Origin: DAOULT01 sp964646625
GTDB lineage: Bacteria > Chloroflexota > Anaerolineae > CAZYHC01
NCBI GenBank assembly: GCA_964646625.1
Contig: CAZYHC010000015.1
Location: forward strand, 31,496-95,495
Direction: 5' to 3'
Length of the DNA stretch: 64,000 nt
Shown piece by piece: positions 49,228 through 57,221 of this stretch. The translations under genes were made by a program, and so were the position numbers. Under the pieces are notes generated by a model that had not been told where the DNA came from, did not search any database, and worked only from the letters and a program-made list of their open reading frames with translations. Within the stretch, counting starts at the first letter, position 1, and every line of letters starts with the position of its first letter.

Positions 49228-50121
49228 GCCCCTTCGATTTCTCAGGCGAGGATCGAGAGCGTCCCGCAGCCCATCGCCTACTATATTGATGGAGAGCACG
49301 GTGAGAGCCAGGGCCAGGCCCGGGGCGATCATGGTCCAGGGGGCCTGGCGCAGGTAGACCCGTCCTTCGCTGAGCATGGCCCCCCATTCGGGGGTAGGGG
49401 GCTGAACTCCCAACCCCAGAAAGCTCAGGGAGGAGGCGTTGAGGATGGCCCAGGCTACGTCCAGGGTGGCCAGGACGATGGCTGGGGCCAGCACGTTGGG
49501 CAGAATGTGACGGAAGATGATGCGCCAATCGGGGCAGCCTACGGTGCGGGCCGCCCGGACGTACAAACTCTTACGAACGCTGAGGACGCTGCCCCGCACC
49601 AGCCGGGTATAGCCTGGGATGCCGGCCACTCCCACCGCGAGCACCACGTTGAACAGCCCCGGCCCCAGGGCGGCCACGATGCTCAGGGCCAACAGCATGG
49701 CCGGGAAAGAGAGCATTACGTCCATCAGTCTCATGATCAGGCCGTCCACCCAGCGCCCATAGTAACCGGCCACCAACCCCAGAATAGTGCCGGGCAGCGA
49801 GGCGATGAACACGGCCATAACCCCCGTCAACAAGGAGACCCGTGCTCCGAAGAGCAGACGGCTGAGCACGTCTCGCCCGAAGAGGTCGGTGCCGGCCGGA
49901 TGGGCCAGGTCGGGGGGCCGGAACCCCTGACCGGCGGTTACGGCCAGCGGGTCGTAGGGAGTAATGAATGGAGCCAGAAGAGCAGCCACTATCAGAACGG
50001 TCAAGATGACCAGCCCCAACATAGCCCCTCGGTTGCGCTGTAGACGACGTCTGGTGACGATGGGCGGGATGTCTCGGCGCGGTGGGCGTCGGCGGGTTGG
50101 CAGCGGAAATCGACGTTTCAT
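49117..50121 (-). CDS. ABC transporter permease (OppC/DppC type), orphan
   Basis: A 334-residue permease with an N-terminal basic stretch (MKRRFPLPTRRRPPRRD) and about six membrane segments. The family signature is present: GLVAGYYGRWVDGLIMRLMDV, and the coupling loop RAARTVGCPDWRIIFRHILPN (about 200-220). The ATG at 50121 has an AAGGA-like site; a longer reading from 50208 is unlikely. It has no OppB, ATPase or binding-protein neighbour, which is odd because these permeases act in pairs. The last 30-odd residues extend past the normal end and overlap the small membrane gene. Confidence 0.85.
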   Translation of the reverse strand: MKRRFPLPTRRRPPRRDIPPIVTRRRLQRNRGAMLGLVILTVLIVAALLAPFITPYDPLAVTAGQGFRPPDLAHPAGTDLFGRDVLSRLLFGARVSLLTGVMAVFIASLPGTILGLVAGYYGRWVDGLIMRLMDVMLSFPAMLLALSIVAALGPGLFNVVLAVGVAGIPGYTRLVRGSVLSVRKSLYVRAARTVGCPDWRIIFRHILPNVLAPAIVLATLDVAWAILNASSLSFLGLGVQPPTPEWGAMLSEGRVYLRQAPWTMIAPGLALALTVLSINIVGDGLRDALDPRLRNRRGLPVMNRAWFQPLDRKKKQPADQGSLQNVDLTDHQHV

Positions 50122-50151
50122 CCTGGGCTTTCCTTCTCGGCTTTCCTTGAC

Positions 50152-50160
50152 TGGTATAAT
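50152..50160 (+). promoter_or_regulatory. Extended -10 promoter of the rhodanese gene
   Basis: TGGTATAAT, an extended -10 element, 100 bases before the start codon. No good -35 hexamer is seen at the normal distance. Confidence 0.5.
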
Positions 50161-50259
50161 CTTCCAGATCATTTTAGCACTTTTTTGCCCTTTGCGCCAA
50201 TCTGTCACAAAAGGGCGTTGAATTTATCGACCGCAATGTCGCTCAACAGGAGGTTAATT

Positions 50260-50799
50260 ATGGGACAGAAGAAGAGCAAACGCAAGAAAAAAGACAAAAA
50301 GACGGTACGAACAACAAAGCGAGAACCAGATGGGAACCTTGCTCGTTTCATGCCCATCATTATAGGGCTGATTGTGGTGGTGGCCGCAGGGGTGATTATC
50401 TTCCTGGCGCAAAAAACCGCCAGCGTGGACAGCAGACCTTCTCCTACCGGTGACCAGGCCAGCAGCAGTTTGTCGAACGTGCCTCGTATCTCGCCGGAGG
50501 AGGTTTTGAGCAGGATAGAAAGCCAGGCTGACGTGATCATTGTGGACACGCGGGCCGAGAGCTCTTACCACAAAGCCCATCTGCCGGGGGCCATATCCAT
50601 CCCCCTGGAAGAAGTCGAGGGACGGTATACCGAGCTTCAGGCCGGTAAAGAGATCATCACCTATTGCGCCTGACCTGCGGAGGAAACCAGCGCCCGTGCG
50701 GCGCAAATACTGATGGGCAAGGGCTTTGAGGCCAAAGCTATTCTGGGCGGCATCGATGAATGGCGAAGGCGTGGTTATCCTCTAGTGGAAGCGCCATAA
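50260..50799 (+). CDS. Membrane-anchored rhodanese-domain protein, probable selenoprotein (TGA at codon 138)
   Basis: A 179-residue reading frame if the TGA at 50671-50673 is read as selenocysteine; the same frame continues to TAA at 50797. Residues 1-30 are Lys-rich, 31-51 form one membrane anchor, and 75-179 are a rhodanese domain: VIIVDTRAESSYHKAHLPGA, then ITYCA, Sec138 and PAEETSARAAQILMGKG, ending LGGIDEWRRRGYPLV. The Cys two residues before Sec is the normal active-site Cys. In rhodaneses of this type CxCP is expected at this point. A hairpin with a GU in its loop follows the TGA at a distance that fits a bacterial SECIS element. It would act outside the membrane as a redox or sulfur-transfer protein. 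Alternatively it is a pseudogene with one nonsense mutation. Confidence 0.75.
50671..50673 (+). other. In-frame TGA, probable selenocysteine codon
   Basis: TGA lies between codons for YCA and PAEETS, in a frame whose homology continues for 41 further codons. Homologous rhodaneses with a CxCP motif would have Cys at this place. Confidence 0.7.
50674..50704 (+). ncRNA. Candidate bacterial SECIS element
   Basis: A stem GCGCC/GGCGC (50690-50694 and 50700-50704) with loop CGTGC. The loop begins 21 bases after the TGA and has a G followed by U near its start, both typical of bacterial SECIS hairpins. The stem is short and no covariation can be checked. Confidence 0.5.
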
Positions 50800-50828
50800 A
50801 ATGCCGACCCGGGAGCCCCCTCGTCCCT

Positions 50829-50857
50829 TTGGCCTCCCACCGATGGGGTGGTATACT
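50829..50857 (+). promoter_or_regulatory. Probable promoter of the glucan phosphorylase gene
   Basis: TTGGCC, a 17-nt spacer and TATACT, about 40 bases upstream of the start codon. Confidence 0.5.
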
Positions 50858-50897
50858 ATGGCGGCGGCCCTTTATCGCCTCGTGAGGAGATGAGACT

Positions 50898-53537
50898 ATG
50901 GAGCCTATCTGTACGTTTACCATCACCCCCACTTTACCGCATAAACTACGGCGTCTCAGAGAACTGGCCTATAATCTGCGCTGGGGTTGGGATCACGAGA
51001 CAATCGACCTTTTTCGTCGGCTGGACCGTGACCTGTGGGAGGAGACCAATCACAACCCGGCCCAAATGCTGGGCAACATTAAGCAGGAGTGGCTGGAAGC
51101 CTCCGCCAAGGATGATGGTTTCCTGGCTCACCTGGAACGGGTGTGCCAGAGTTTTGACCGCTACATGTCCAGAAGGACCTGGTTCCCGACCACTTATCCC
51201 TCCTCCCAGGAGCTACGCATCGCCTACTTCTCGGCTGAATTTGGACTGACCGAGTGTCTGCCCATCTATTCTGGGGGGTTGGGGATTTTGGCTGGCGATC
51301 ACCTGAAATCGGCCAGCGATCTGGGGATCCCCCTGGTGGGGGTGGGCCTTCTCTACCAGCAAGGCTATTTCCACCAATATCTGAACGTAGACGGCTGGCA
51401 ACAGGAGACCTATCCTGAGAACGACTTCTATACCTTGCCTATCCAGTTGGAGCGGCGGGAGGATGGCCGCCCGGTAACCATCCAGGTGAACCATCCCGGT
51501 CGTCAGGTCATGGCTCAGGTGTGGCGCGTCCAGGTCGGTCGCGTACCTCTTTTTTTGCTCGACACCAATATCCCCCAGAATAGCCCCCAAGATCGGGACA
51601 TCACCGACCAGTTGTATGGTGGCGATCTGGAGATGCGCATTCGTCAGGAAATTGTGCTGGGCGTCGGCGGGCTGCGGGCTTTGGATGCGCTGGGGATGCG
51701 GCCCACCGTTTGTCACATGAACGAAGGCCATTCCGCTTTTCTGGGGCTGGAGCGGATCCGGATTCTCATGCAAGAGCAGGGCCTTTCTTTCACTGAGGCC
51801 CGCGAGTTGGCTGTGGCGGGTACGGTGTTCACCACTCACACCCCTGTGCCGGCCGGGATCGACCGTTTTCCCCCCGAGCTGATGGACAAATATTTTGCCG
51901 ATTACTACACCGCTCTGGGTCTGTCTCGTAAGGAGTTCCTGGCCCTGGGGCGCGAGAATCCAGATGACTCCAACGAACCCTTCTGCATGGCTATTCTGGC
52001 TCTGCGGCTGGCGAACTGTACCAACGGGGTGAGCCAGTTACACGGCTCGGTCTCGCGGCGTATGTGGCAGGGAATCTGGCCCAAAGTGCCTGAAAATGAG
52101 GTGCCTATCATCTCCATCAATAATGGTATGCATCCTCGCTCCTGGATTTCTAATGATATGGCCGGTCTCTACGATCGTTATCTGGGACCTCGTTGGTTGG
52201 AACATCCCACCGATCCCACCGTCTGGCAGGGAGTGACAGACATTCCTTCCGAAGAGCTGTGGCGGACCCACGAACGACGACGGGAACGCCTGGTGGCCTT
52301 TGCCCGGCGACGGTTGCGGGCCCAACTGGAGCAGCGGGGTGCTCCTCCCTCCGAGATCGAGAGCGCAAACGAAGTGCTGGACCCGGAGGCTCTGACCATC
52401 GGTTTCGCTCGCCGCTTCGCCACCTACAAACGGGCTACCCTGCTTTTCCAGGATCTTGAACGTCTGGTCAAAATCCTGAGCAATCCGGATCGTCCGGTGC
52501 AAATCATTTTCGCGGGCAAGGCCCATCCTCACGACGATCCGGGTAAAGAGTTGATCCGACAGATCATCCACCACGCCCGACAGGAGGAGCTGCGGCGGTG
52601 GATCGTCTTCATTGAGGATTATGATATGAACGTGGCCCGCTACCTGGTGCAGGGCGCAGACGTGTGGCTGAATACCCCGCGCGTCCTGCGAGAAGCCAGC
52701 GGCACCAGCGGGATGAAAGCGGCGGCCAATGGCGTCCTGAACATGAGTATTCTGGATGGCTGGTGGGCGGAAGCCTACAGCATCAACATTGGCTGGGCTA
52801 TCGGACGGGGAGAGGGGTACGAGGATTTCGATTATCAGGATAAGGTGGAATCTAATGCCATCTACGACCTTCTGGAGAAAGAGGTCATCCCCTTGTTTTA
52901 CAGCCGGGGGCCTGATGGCCTGCCCCGGGGCTGGATCGGCCACATGAAAGTGGCCATGCTCTCCATCTGTCCCACTTTCAACACCAATCGCATGCTATAT
53001 GAGTACACCGAGCTTCTCTATCTACCTGCGGCCCAGCGTTATCAACGTTTGAGCGAGAACAACCTGGCCCAGGCCAAAGTTCTGGCCGGATGGAAAGCCA
53101 GGCTCAGGGAACACTGGCCGGAAATCCGAATCGAGAGTGTGGATGCCGACCCCTCCGCTGAGCTTAAAGTGGGCGACGAGCTTGAGGTCCGCGCTGAGAT
53201 ATACCTTGGGGCCCTGGAGCCTCAGGACGTGACCGTGGAAATCTACACCAGCCGTCTCGATGCCACGGGACAGATTTCAAAGGGCCAGGCTATAGCCATG
53301 AATTGCACCCAATCTAATGGCCACGGGCGCTACACTTATACAGGCGCGATTGCCTGTCGAACCAGTGGCCGACACGGCTACACGCTCCGCATCCTTCCCC
53401 GTCACGAAGATCTGAGCAATCCCTACGAACCGCGTATGATCCTGTGGGGCGATGATACGCTCTGCAAAAGCTCTTCTGGACAGGGGGCTAACAGCGCCCC
53501 AACCCCCAGCCTACCTCCTGAGGCGGTCACCACATAG
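50898..53537 (+). CDS. glgP: Alpha-glucan phosphorylase (GT35)
   Basis: An 879-residue protein of the divergent bacterial alpha-glucan phosphorylase group, which carries an N-terminal DUF3417-like segment (about 10-115). It contains FSAEFGLTECLPIYSGGLGILAGDHLK-like sequence (split here as FSAEFGLTECLPIYSGGLG and ILAGDHLK), GFARRFATYKRATLLFQD, and the PLP-lysine region SGTSGMKAAANGVLNMS near residue 600. It cuts alpha-1,4-glucans with phosphate to release glucose 1-phosphate. A GAGGAG site precedes the ATG and a hairpin terminator follows. It probably works with the GH13 glucosidase at 360 in glycogen or maltodextrin use. Confidence 0.95.
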   Translation: MEPICTFTITPTLPHKLRRLRELAYNLRWGWDHETIDLFRRLDRDLWEETNHNPAQMLGNIKQEWLEASAKDDGFLAHLERVCQSFDRYMSRRTWFPTTYPSSQELRIAYFSAEFGLTECLPIYSGGLGILAGDHLKSASDLGIPLVGVGLLYQQGYFHQYLNVDGWQQETYPENDFYTLPIQLERREDGRPVTIQVNHPGRQVMAQVWRVQVGRVPLFLLDTNIPQNSPQDRDITDQLYGGDLEMRIRQEIVLGVGGLRALDALGMRPTVCHMNEGHSAFLGLERIRILMQEQGLSFTEARELAVAGTVFTTHTPVPAGIDRFPPELMDKYFADYYTALGLSRKEFLALGRENPDDSNEPFCMAILALRLANCTNGVSQLHGSVSRRMWQGIWPKVPENEVPIISINNGMHPRSWISNDMAGLYDRYLGPRWLEHPTDPTVWQGVTDIPSEELWRTHERRRERLVAFARRRLRAQLEQRGAPPSEIESANEVLDPEALTIGFARRFATYKRATLLFQDLERLVKILSNPDRPVQIIFAGKAHPHDDPGKELIRQIIHHARQEELRRWIVFIEDYDMNVARYLVQGADVWLNTPRVLREASGTSGMKAAANGVLNMSILDGWWAEAYSINIGWAIGRGEGYEDFDYQDKVESNAIYDLLEKEVIPLFYSRGPDGLPRGWIGHMKVAMLSICPTFNTNRMLYEYTELLYLPAAQRYQRLSENNLAQAKVLAGWKARLREHWPEIRIESVDADPSAELKVGDELEVRAEIYLGALEPQDVTVEIYTSRLDATGQISKGQAIAMNCTQSNGHGRYTYTGAIACRTSGRHGYTLRILPRHEDLSNPYEPRMILWGDDTLCKSSSGQGANSAPTPSLPPEAVTT

Positions 53538-53548
53538 TCCTTAAAAAG

Positions 53549-53590
53549 AGGCGGGGGAACGAAGACTCTCAGCCTTCGTCCCCCCCGCCT
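53549..53590 (+). terminator. Hairpin after glgP
   Basis: AGGCGGGGGAACGAAG and a nearly complementary CTTCGTCCCCCCCGCCT with a 9-base loop. There is no U-tract, so it is a terminator or stabilising hairpin shared by convergent genes. Confidence 0.6.
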
Positions 53591-53649
53591 TACCCTCCCC
53601 AAGGCAAGGCTTACACCACGTCTATATTATAGCACAATAATGATGATTT

Positions 53650-54786
53650 TTAGGTTGAGCTTTGGTTGTAAAAAGGTGAAGATGTAGTGAGTTTTATCCG
53701 CTCTTTAAGCGGCGGATGTGAGTAAAGCAGCCAGACCACCCAGCGCGGCGGATCGGCTTCGGCCAGGTTTTGGTTAGCCAGGCGGATCATGGCCTGGGCA
53801 AAAGCTTGCCGGTGGCCCGTAACCTGGACCGCGAAACGGTCGGCCAGACGTTCGCGCCAGCGGGAGTAGGCGTTGATGAGGGGCAGGGTCACCACCGAGA
53901 AAAGGCCCACCGCCAGCACGAACAGGGGCAGGGCCGCCACGTCGCCCGGCCCCTCGAAGCCGAAACGGGCCACTCCCCAGTGCAGGAAGAGTTGGGCCAG
54001 GTACAGGCCGCCCAACATCAGCAGGCTCTGCACCGCGATCCCCCACTCCAGGTCGTGGTGAACCTGGTGGCCCAGTTCGTGGCCGATGATGGTCTCGATC
54101 TCGTCGGGGGTGTAATCGGCGTAGAGCGTATCGCCCAGGGCAATGCGCCTGGTGCGCCCCAGCCCCATGACCAGGGCGTTGGCCGTCCTGGTGCGCCTGC
54201 TCAGGTCGATGGTATAGACGCCCGCCAGGCGCGTGCCGGTCCTTTCGGCCAACTGCTGGACGCGGCCGACCAGTTCGGGGTCGTCCAGCGGGGTCAGCTT
54301 GTAGAAGAGGGGCACGATCAGCAGCGGGGCCAGGTGGCCCAACAGCACCGCAAACACGACCAGGAACGCGCCGGCCCAGAGCCACCAAGTTGCGGGGCGG
54401 CTCCGCAGCAGCCAATAGATCACCTCGGCCACCGGCAGGCCCAACACCAGCCCCAAGGCCAGCATCTTAAGCTCGTCGGCCAGCCAGCCGCGCCGCGTCT
54501 GGGTGCTCAGGCCATAGCGGTGGGGCAGGACGTACCCGCTCCACCAGGCCAGCGGCCACAAGAGCAGCGTGTAGCCCACGAAGACCACCGCCACGTACAC
54601 ACCCACTAACGCCCACGGCGGGGCCAACCCGACGCTCAGCAGCACCGCTTTGAGCCAGCGCGATGCGCCGCTCACCAGAAAGCCCACCACCAATAGCACC
54701 GACAGCGCCAGATCCACCACCAGCAACCAGCGGCGATGCCGGGCGTATTCCCGTGCCGCTTCCTGTCGCTGCGGGTCGAGGGCCAC
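53650..54786 (-). CDS. M48-family zinc metalloprotease (Ste24-like)
   Basis: A 378-residue membrane protein if it starts at the GTG at 54786. Zinc motif IGHELGHQVHHD (HExxH) and a downstream Glu in WRERLADRFAVQ fit Ste24-type peptidases. Several membrane segments occur, with NALVMGLGRTRRIALGDTL before the HExxH. It would cleave membrane or prenylated-type substrates at the membrane. Longer in-frame starts (54849 or 54891) include residues translated from a family A palindrome (SARHFGSAWHL) and overlap the upstream gene, so they are less likely. Confidence 0.85.
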   Translation of the reverse strand: MALDPQRQEAAREYARHRRWLLVVDLALSVLLVVGFLVSGASRWLKAVLLSVGLAPPWALVGVYVAVVFVGYTLLLWPLAWWSGYVLPHRYGLSTQTRRGWLADELKMLALGLVLGLPVAEVIYWLLRSRPATWWLWAGAFLVVFAVLLGHLAPLLIVPLFYKLTPLDDPELVGRVQQLAERTGTRLAGVYTIDLSRRTRTANALVMGLGRTRRIALGDTLYADYTPDEIETIIGHELGHQVHHDLEWGIAVQSLLMLGGLYLAQLFLHWGVARFGFEGPGDVAALPLFVLAVGLFSVVTLPLINAYSRWRERLADRFAVQVTGHRQAFAQAMIRLANQNLAEADPPRWVVWLLYSHPPLKERIKLTTSSPFYNQSST

Positions 54787-54799
54787 CTCGGTTTCAACT

Positions 54800-54832
54800 A
54801 AGTGCCAGGCACTTCCAAAGTGCCTGGCACTT
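54800..54832. repeat. Palindromic repeat, family A copy 9
   Basis: AAGTGCCAGGCACTT, CCA, AAGTGCCTGGCACTT. It separates the stop of the upstream gene (54833) from the likely M48 start (54786). Confidence 0.95.
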
Positions 54833-55414
54833 TCAGGGCGATTTTGCATACCACACGTTCTGTAAGTCGGCTCCAATGGGGGGCGCTTCATCCAGTGGGC
54901 CGCGGCCCAGCTCGCCGACGGGCGCCAGGCCGTTGATCTCCAGCCTGAAATCTTCCGGCAAAGCGAAGGCGGTGACCTCCGCCAGTCCCTCGTTCACCGT
55001 TCTCAGACCCAGGCGCGGCGTGCCCAGCCTGAGAAAGGTCAGCTTTACGGTGGTGCCGTCCACGGCCTCCATCTCTTCGACGATGCTTTCGGGGAAGTCG
55101 TCCTGGCCGCGAAAGTGGGCCTGCACCAGCGGGGCGGGCGGCGATTGGTCGGGCACCCCGGCAAAGGGGGTGTAGCTGAATATCCGATCGCGCAGGTACT
55201 CAGCCACCTCCAGATTGTCGGAGAACACGGCAAAGACGTCGTCCTCTCCCCTGGCTTGCAGATCGCTCTGTACGAAGAGAACAGTTCCCTGGCCCTTCTC
55301 TGTATAGAGCACCTTGACGAAGAAGAGAAAAGTGGTAACCTGGCCCCCGGTGGTCAGCACCACCCAGCGGAAGGGACCGGCCATGACCAGTCTTTTAAAC
55401 TCAATTGCTCCCAT
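54833..55414 (-). CDS. Hypothetical protein
   Basis: A 193-residue protein without a family I recognise. It starts MGAIEFKRLVMAGPFRWVVLTTGG and is beta-rich, with many hydrophobic-charged alternations (VVLTTGGQVTTFLFFVKVLYT). No signal peptide or metal motif is seen. It ends one base before a family A palindrome and precedes the M48 protease on the same strand, so both may be transcribed together. Another family A copy lies just upstream of its start. It is most likely a cytoplasmic protein; no role can be named. Confidence 0.6.
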   Translation of the reverse strand: MGAIEFKRLVMAGPFRWVVLTTGGQVTTFLFFVKVLYTEKGQGTVLFVQSDLQARGEDDVFAVFSDNLEVAEYLRDRIFSYTPFAGVPDQSPPAPLVQAHFRGQDDFPESIVEEMEAVDGTTVKLTFLRLGTPRLGLRTVNEGLAEVTAFALPEDFRLEINGLAPVGELGRGPLDEAPPIGADLQNVWYAKSP

Positions 55415-55436
55415 TTAGACCTCTCATACCCTGGAT

Positions 55437-55469
55437 AAGTGCCAGGCACTTCCAAAGTGCCTGGCACTT
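55437..55469. repeat. Palindromic repeat, family A copy 10
   Basis: Same sequence as copy 9 (AAGTGCCAGGCACTT, CCA, AAGTGCCTGGCACTT). Intergenic, between hyuB and the hypothetical gene. Confidence 0.95.
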
Positions 55470-55479
55470 TCAGAGCGGC

Positions 55480-57207
55480 TTAACTCCGCTCCCCGGTTGT
55501 GCCCTTTACTTCCAGGGTATCCGGGTCTAATATCACCCCGTACTCTTTTTCGGCCATCTCCGGGGTGATGTAGCCCCCCCTGACATCCTCCTGCACCGCC
55601 TCGACGGGTCGTTCGTAGGGACCGCCGTAGCCGCCGCCGGTGCCGGTGATCAGGCGGGCCACGTCGCCCTTCTTCAGATGGAAGCGGGCCGTTTTGCCAA
55701 ACTCTTCCGGCTCCCGACCCTCGGCGAAGATGATTTTGGTATAGTTTTTGGACCCTTTATGCCCTCCGGCCAGAGACCAGGGCAGGAACTTATAGCGCCC
55801 GAAGGTGCCGGTGTACCAGGCTTCGTCGGCGGTGATGCGATAGTCACGCACCAGCCCCCGGCCCCCCCGGAACCGCCCGGCCCCGCCCTCGCAGATGTCG
55901 AACCCGTATTGATCGACCAGCACGCCGTAGCGGGTTTCGCACACCTCCACGGGGATGATGTAAGTCTCGCCATCGCCCACGCAGACTAGGCCGTCCTCGC
56001 CGTCCTTGTCGGCGCCTGCCCCCCAGCCTCCGGCCTGGGGCTCGACCAGCAGGAAGAGGTCGCCGCTGTCGGGATGCAGGCCGGCCAGCACCACCCCACA
56101 CACGCTCAGGAAGTGGCCGGCCGGCAGTCTATCCGGCACGATGGGGGCCATGGCCTGCCACACCAGGTCGGTGACGTAAAGCATGGTCTCCCAATAGGTG
56201 GATACAGCCGCCGGTTTCTCGGCAGTGAAGATGGTGCGGTCAGGGCAGATAACTTTCAACGGTCGGAAGCAGCCCTCGTTGACCGGTATGGCCGGGTCAG
56301 TCAGAGCCTTGAATATGGAACGCACTCCCGAATAGAGGCCCGTGCGGGTGCAGTTGACCGGGCCGGGCACCTGCCCATGAGTGCCGGTGAAGTCGCAGAT
56401 GAACTCGTCCTCGGTGATGGTCACTTTGACCCGCACCTCGAAGGGGCCGTTGCCCACGCCGTCGTCGTCGATGTAATCCACCGCCTCGTAGACCCCTTTG
56501 GGCAGCTTGGCCAGCTCTTTGCGGGTCATCTCGTCGCCGTAGTCCAGCAGGGCATCGATCCCGGCCTGCACCAGGTCTAGCCCGTACTTATCGCACATCT
56601 CCTGGAAGCGCCGCGCTCCCAGTCTGAGGGAGGCAGCCTGGGCGTACATGTCGCCCAGGGTCATGTCCGGGGTGCGCACGTTGGCGGCGATGAGGTCTAC
56701 CAGGCTATCGATAACCTGGCCCCGCTTGAAGAGCTTGATGCAGGGGAATTGCAAACCCTCTTGATAGACCTCGGTGGCGTCGGTCGTCCACGAACCGGCG
56801 TCCTTGCCCCCCACCTCCGTCCAGTGGCCCTTATTGGCCGCAAAAGCCACCACCTGGCCGTCGTAGAAAATGGGCATGAACAGGCCCACGTCAGAAAGGT
56901 GGGTGCCGCCCCCGGTGTAGGGGTCGTTCTGGAGGATGATATCGCCTTCTTCCAGCCCCTCCAGCCCAAATTTGTCGATCACCGAGGCCACCCCGTAGGT
57001 CAGCGTCCCCAGGAACCCGGCCACCCCGTTGCCCTGGGCGATGAGCTGAGCTTTGTTATCGGTCAGGCCACAGGCGTAGTCCAGCACCTCGTAGATGATG
57101 GTGCTCATACTGGTGCGCTGCAAGGCCACGAACATCTCGTCGCCGATGGCTACCAGGTTATCTTTTATGATCTCCATAGTGAAGGGATCGACTTGTGATT
57201 TTGCCAT
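55480..57207 (-). CDS. hyuB: Hydantoinase B/oxoprolinase-type subunit (HyuB)
   Basis: A 575-residue protein. It begins with MAKSQVDPFTMEIIKDNLVAIGDEMFVALQ-like sequence (here MAKSQVDPFTMEIIKDNL and VAIGDEM), the typical HyuB start, with the stretch IILQNDPYTGGGTHLSDV and the C-terminal GGGYGGPYERP. The family includes N-methylhydantoinase B, 5-oxoprolinase and acetone carboxylase subunits. It needs the HyuA partner, which is encoded just upstream. ATP-dependent opening of hydantoin or oxoproline rings is the likely reaction, but the substrate is not known. Confidence 0.92.
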   Translation of the reverse strand: MAKSQVDPFTMEIIKDNLVAIGDEMFVALQRTSMSTIIYEVLDYACGLTDNKAQLIAQGNGVAGFLGTLTYGVASVIDKFGLEGLEEGDIILQNDPYTGGGTHLSDVGLFMPIFYDGQVVAFAANKGHWTEVGGKDAGSWTTDATEVYQEGLQFPCIKLFKRGQVIDSLVDLIAANVRTPDMTLGDMYAQAASLRLGARRFQEMCDKYGLDLVQAGIDALLDYGDEMTRKELAKLPKGVYEAVDYIDDDGVGNGPFEVRVKVTITEDEFICDFTGTHGQVPGPVNCTRTGLYSGVRSIFKALTDPAIPVNEGCFRPLKVICPDRTIFTAEKPAAVSTYWETMLYVTDLVWQAMAPIVPDRLPAGHFLSVCGVVLAGLHPDSGDLFLLVEPQAGGWGAGADKDGEDGLVCVGDGETYIIPVEVCETRYGVLVDQYGFDICEGGAGRFRGGRGLVRDYRITADEAWYTGTFGRYKFLPWSLAGGHKGSKNYTKIIFAEGREPEEFGKTARFHLKKGDVARLITGTGGGYGGPYERPVEAVQEDVRGGYITPEMAEKEYGVILDPDTLEVKGTTGERS

Positions 57208-57221
57208 TTTACATCTCTCCT

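Noticed and set aside
50260..50673. Rhodanese as a complete 137-residue protein ending at TGA
   Set aside because: The protein would lack the second half of the domain, whereas the frame continues with clear rhodanese sequence to the next stop.
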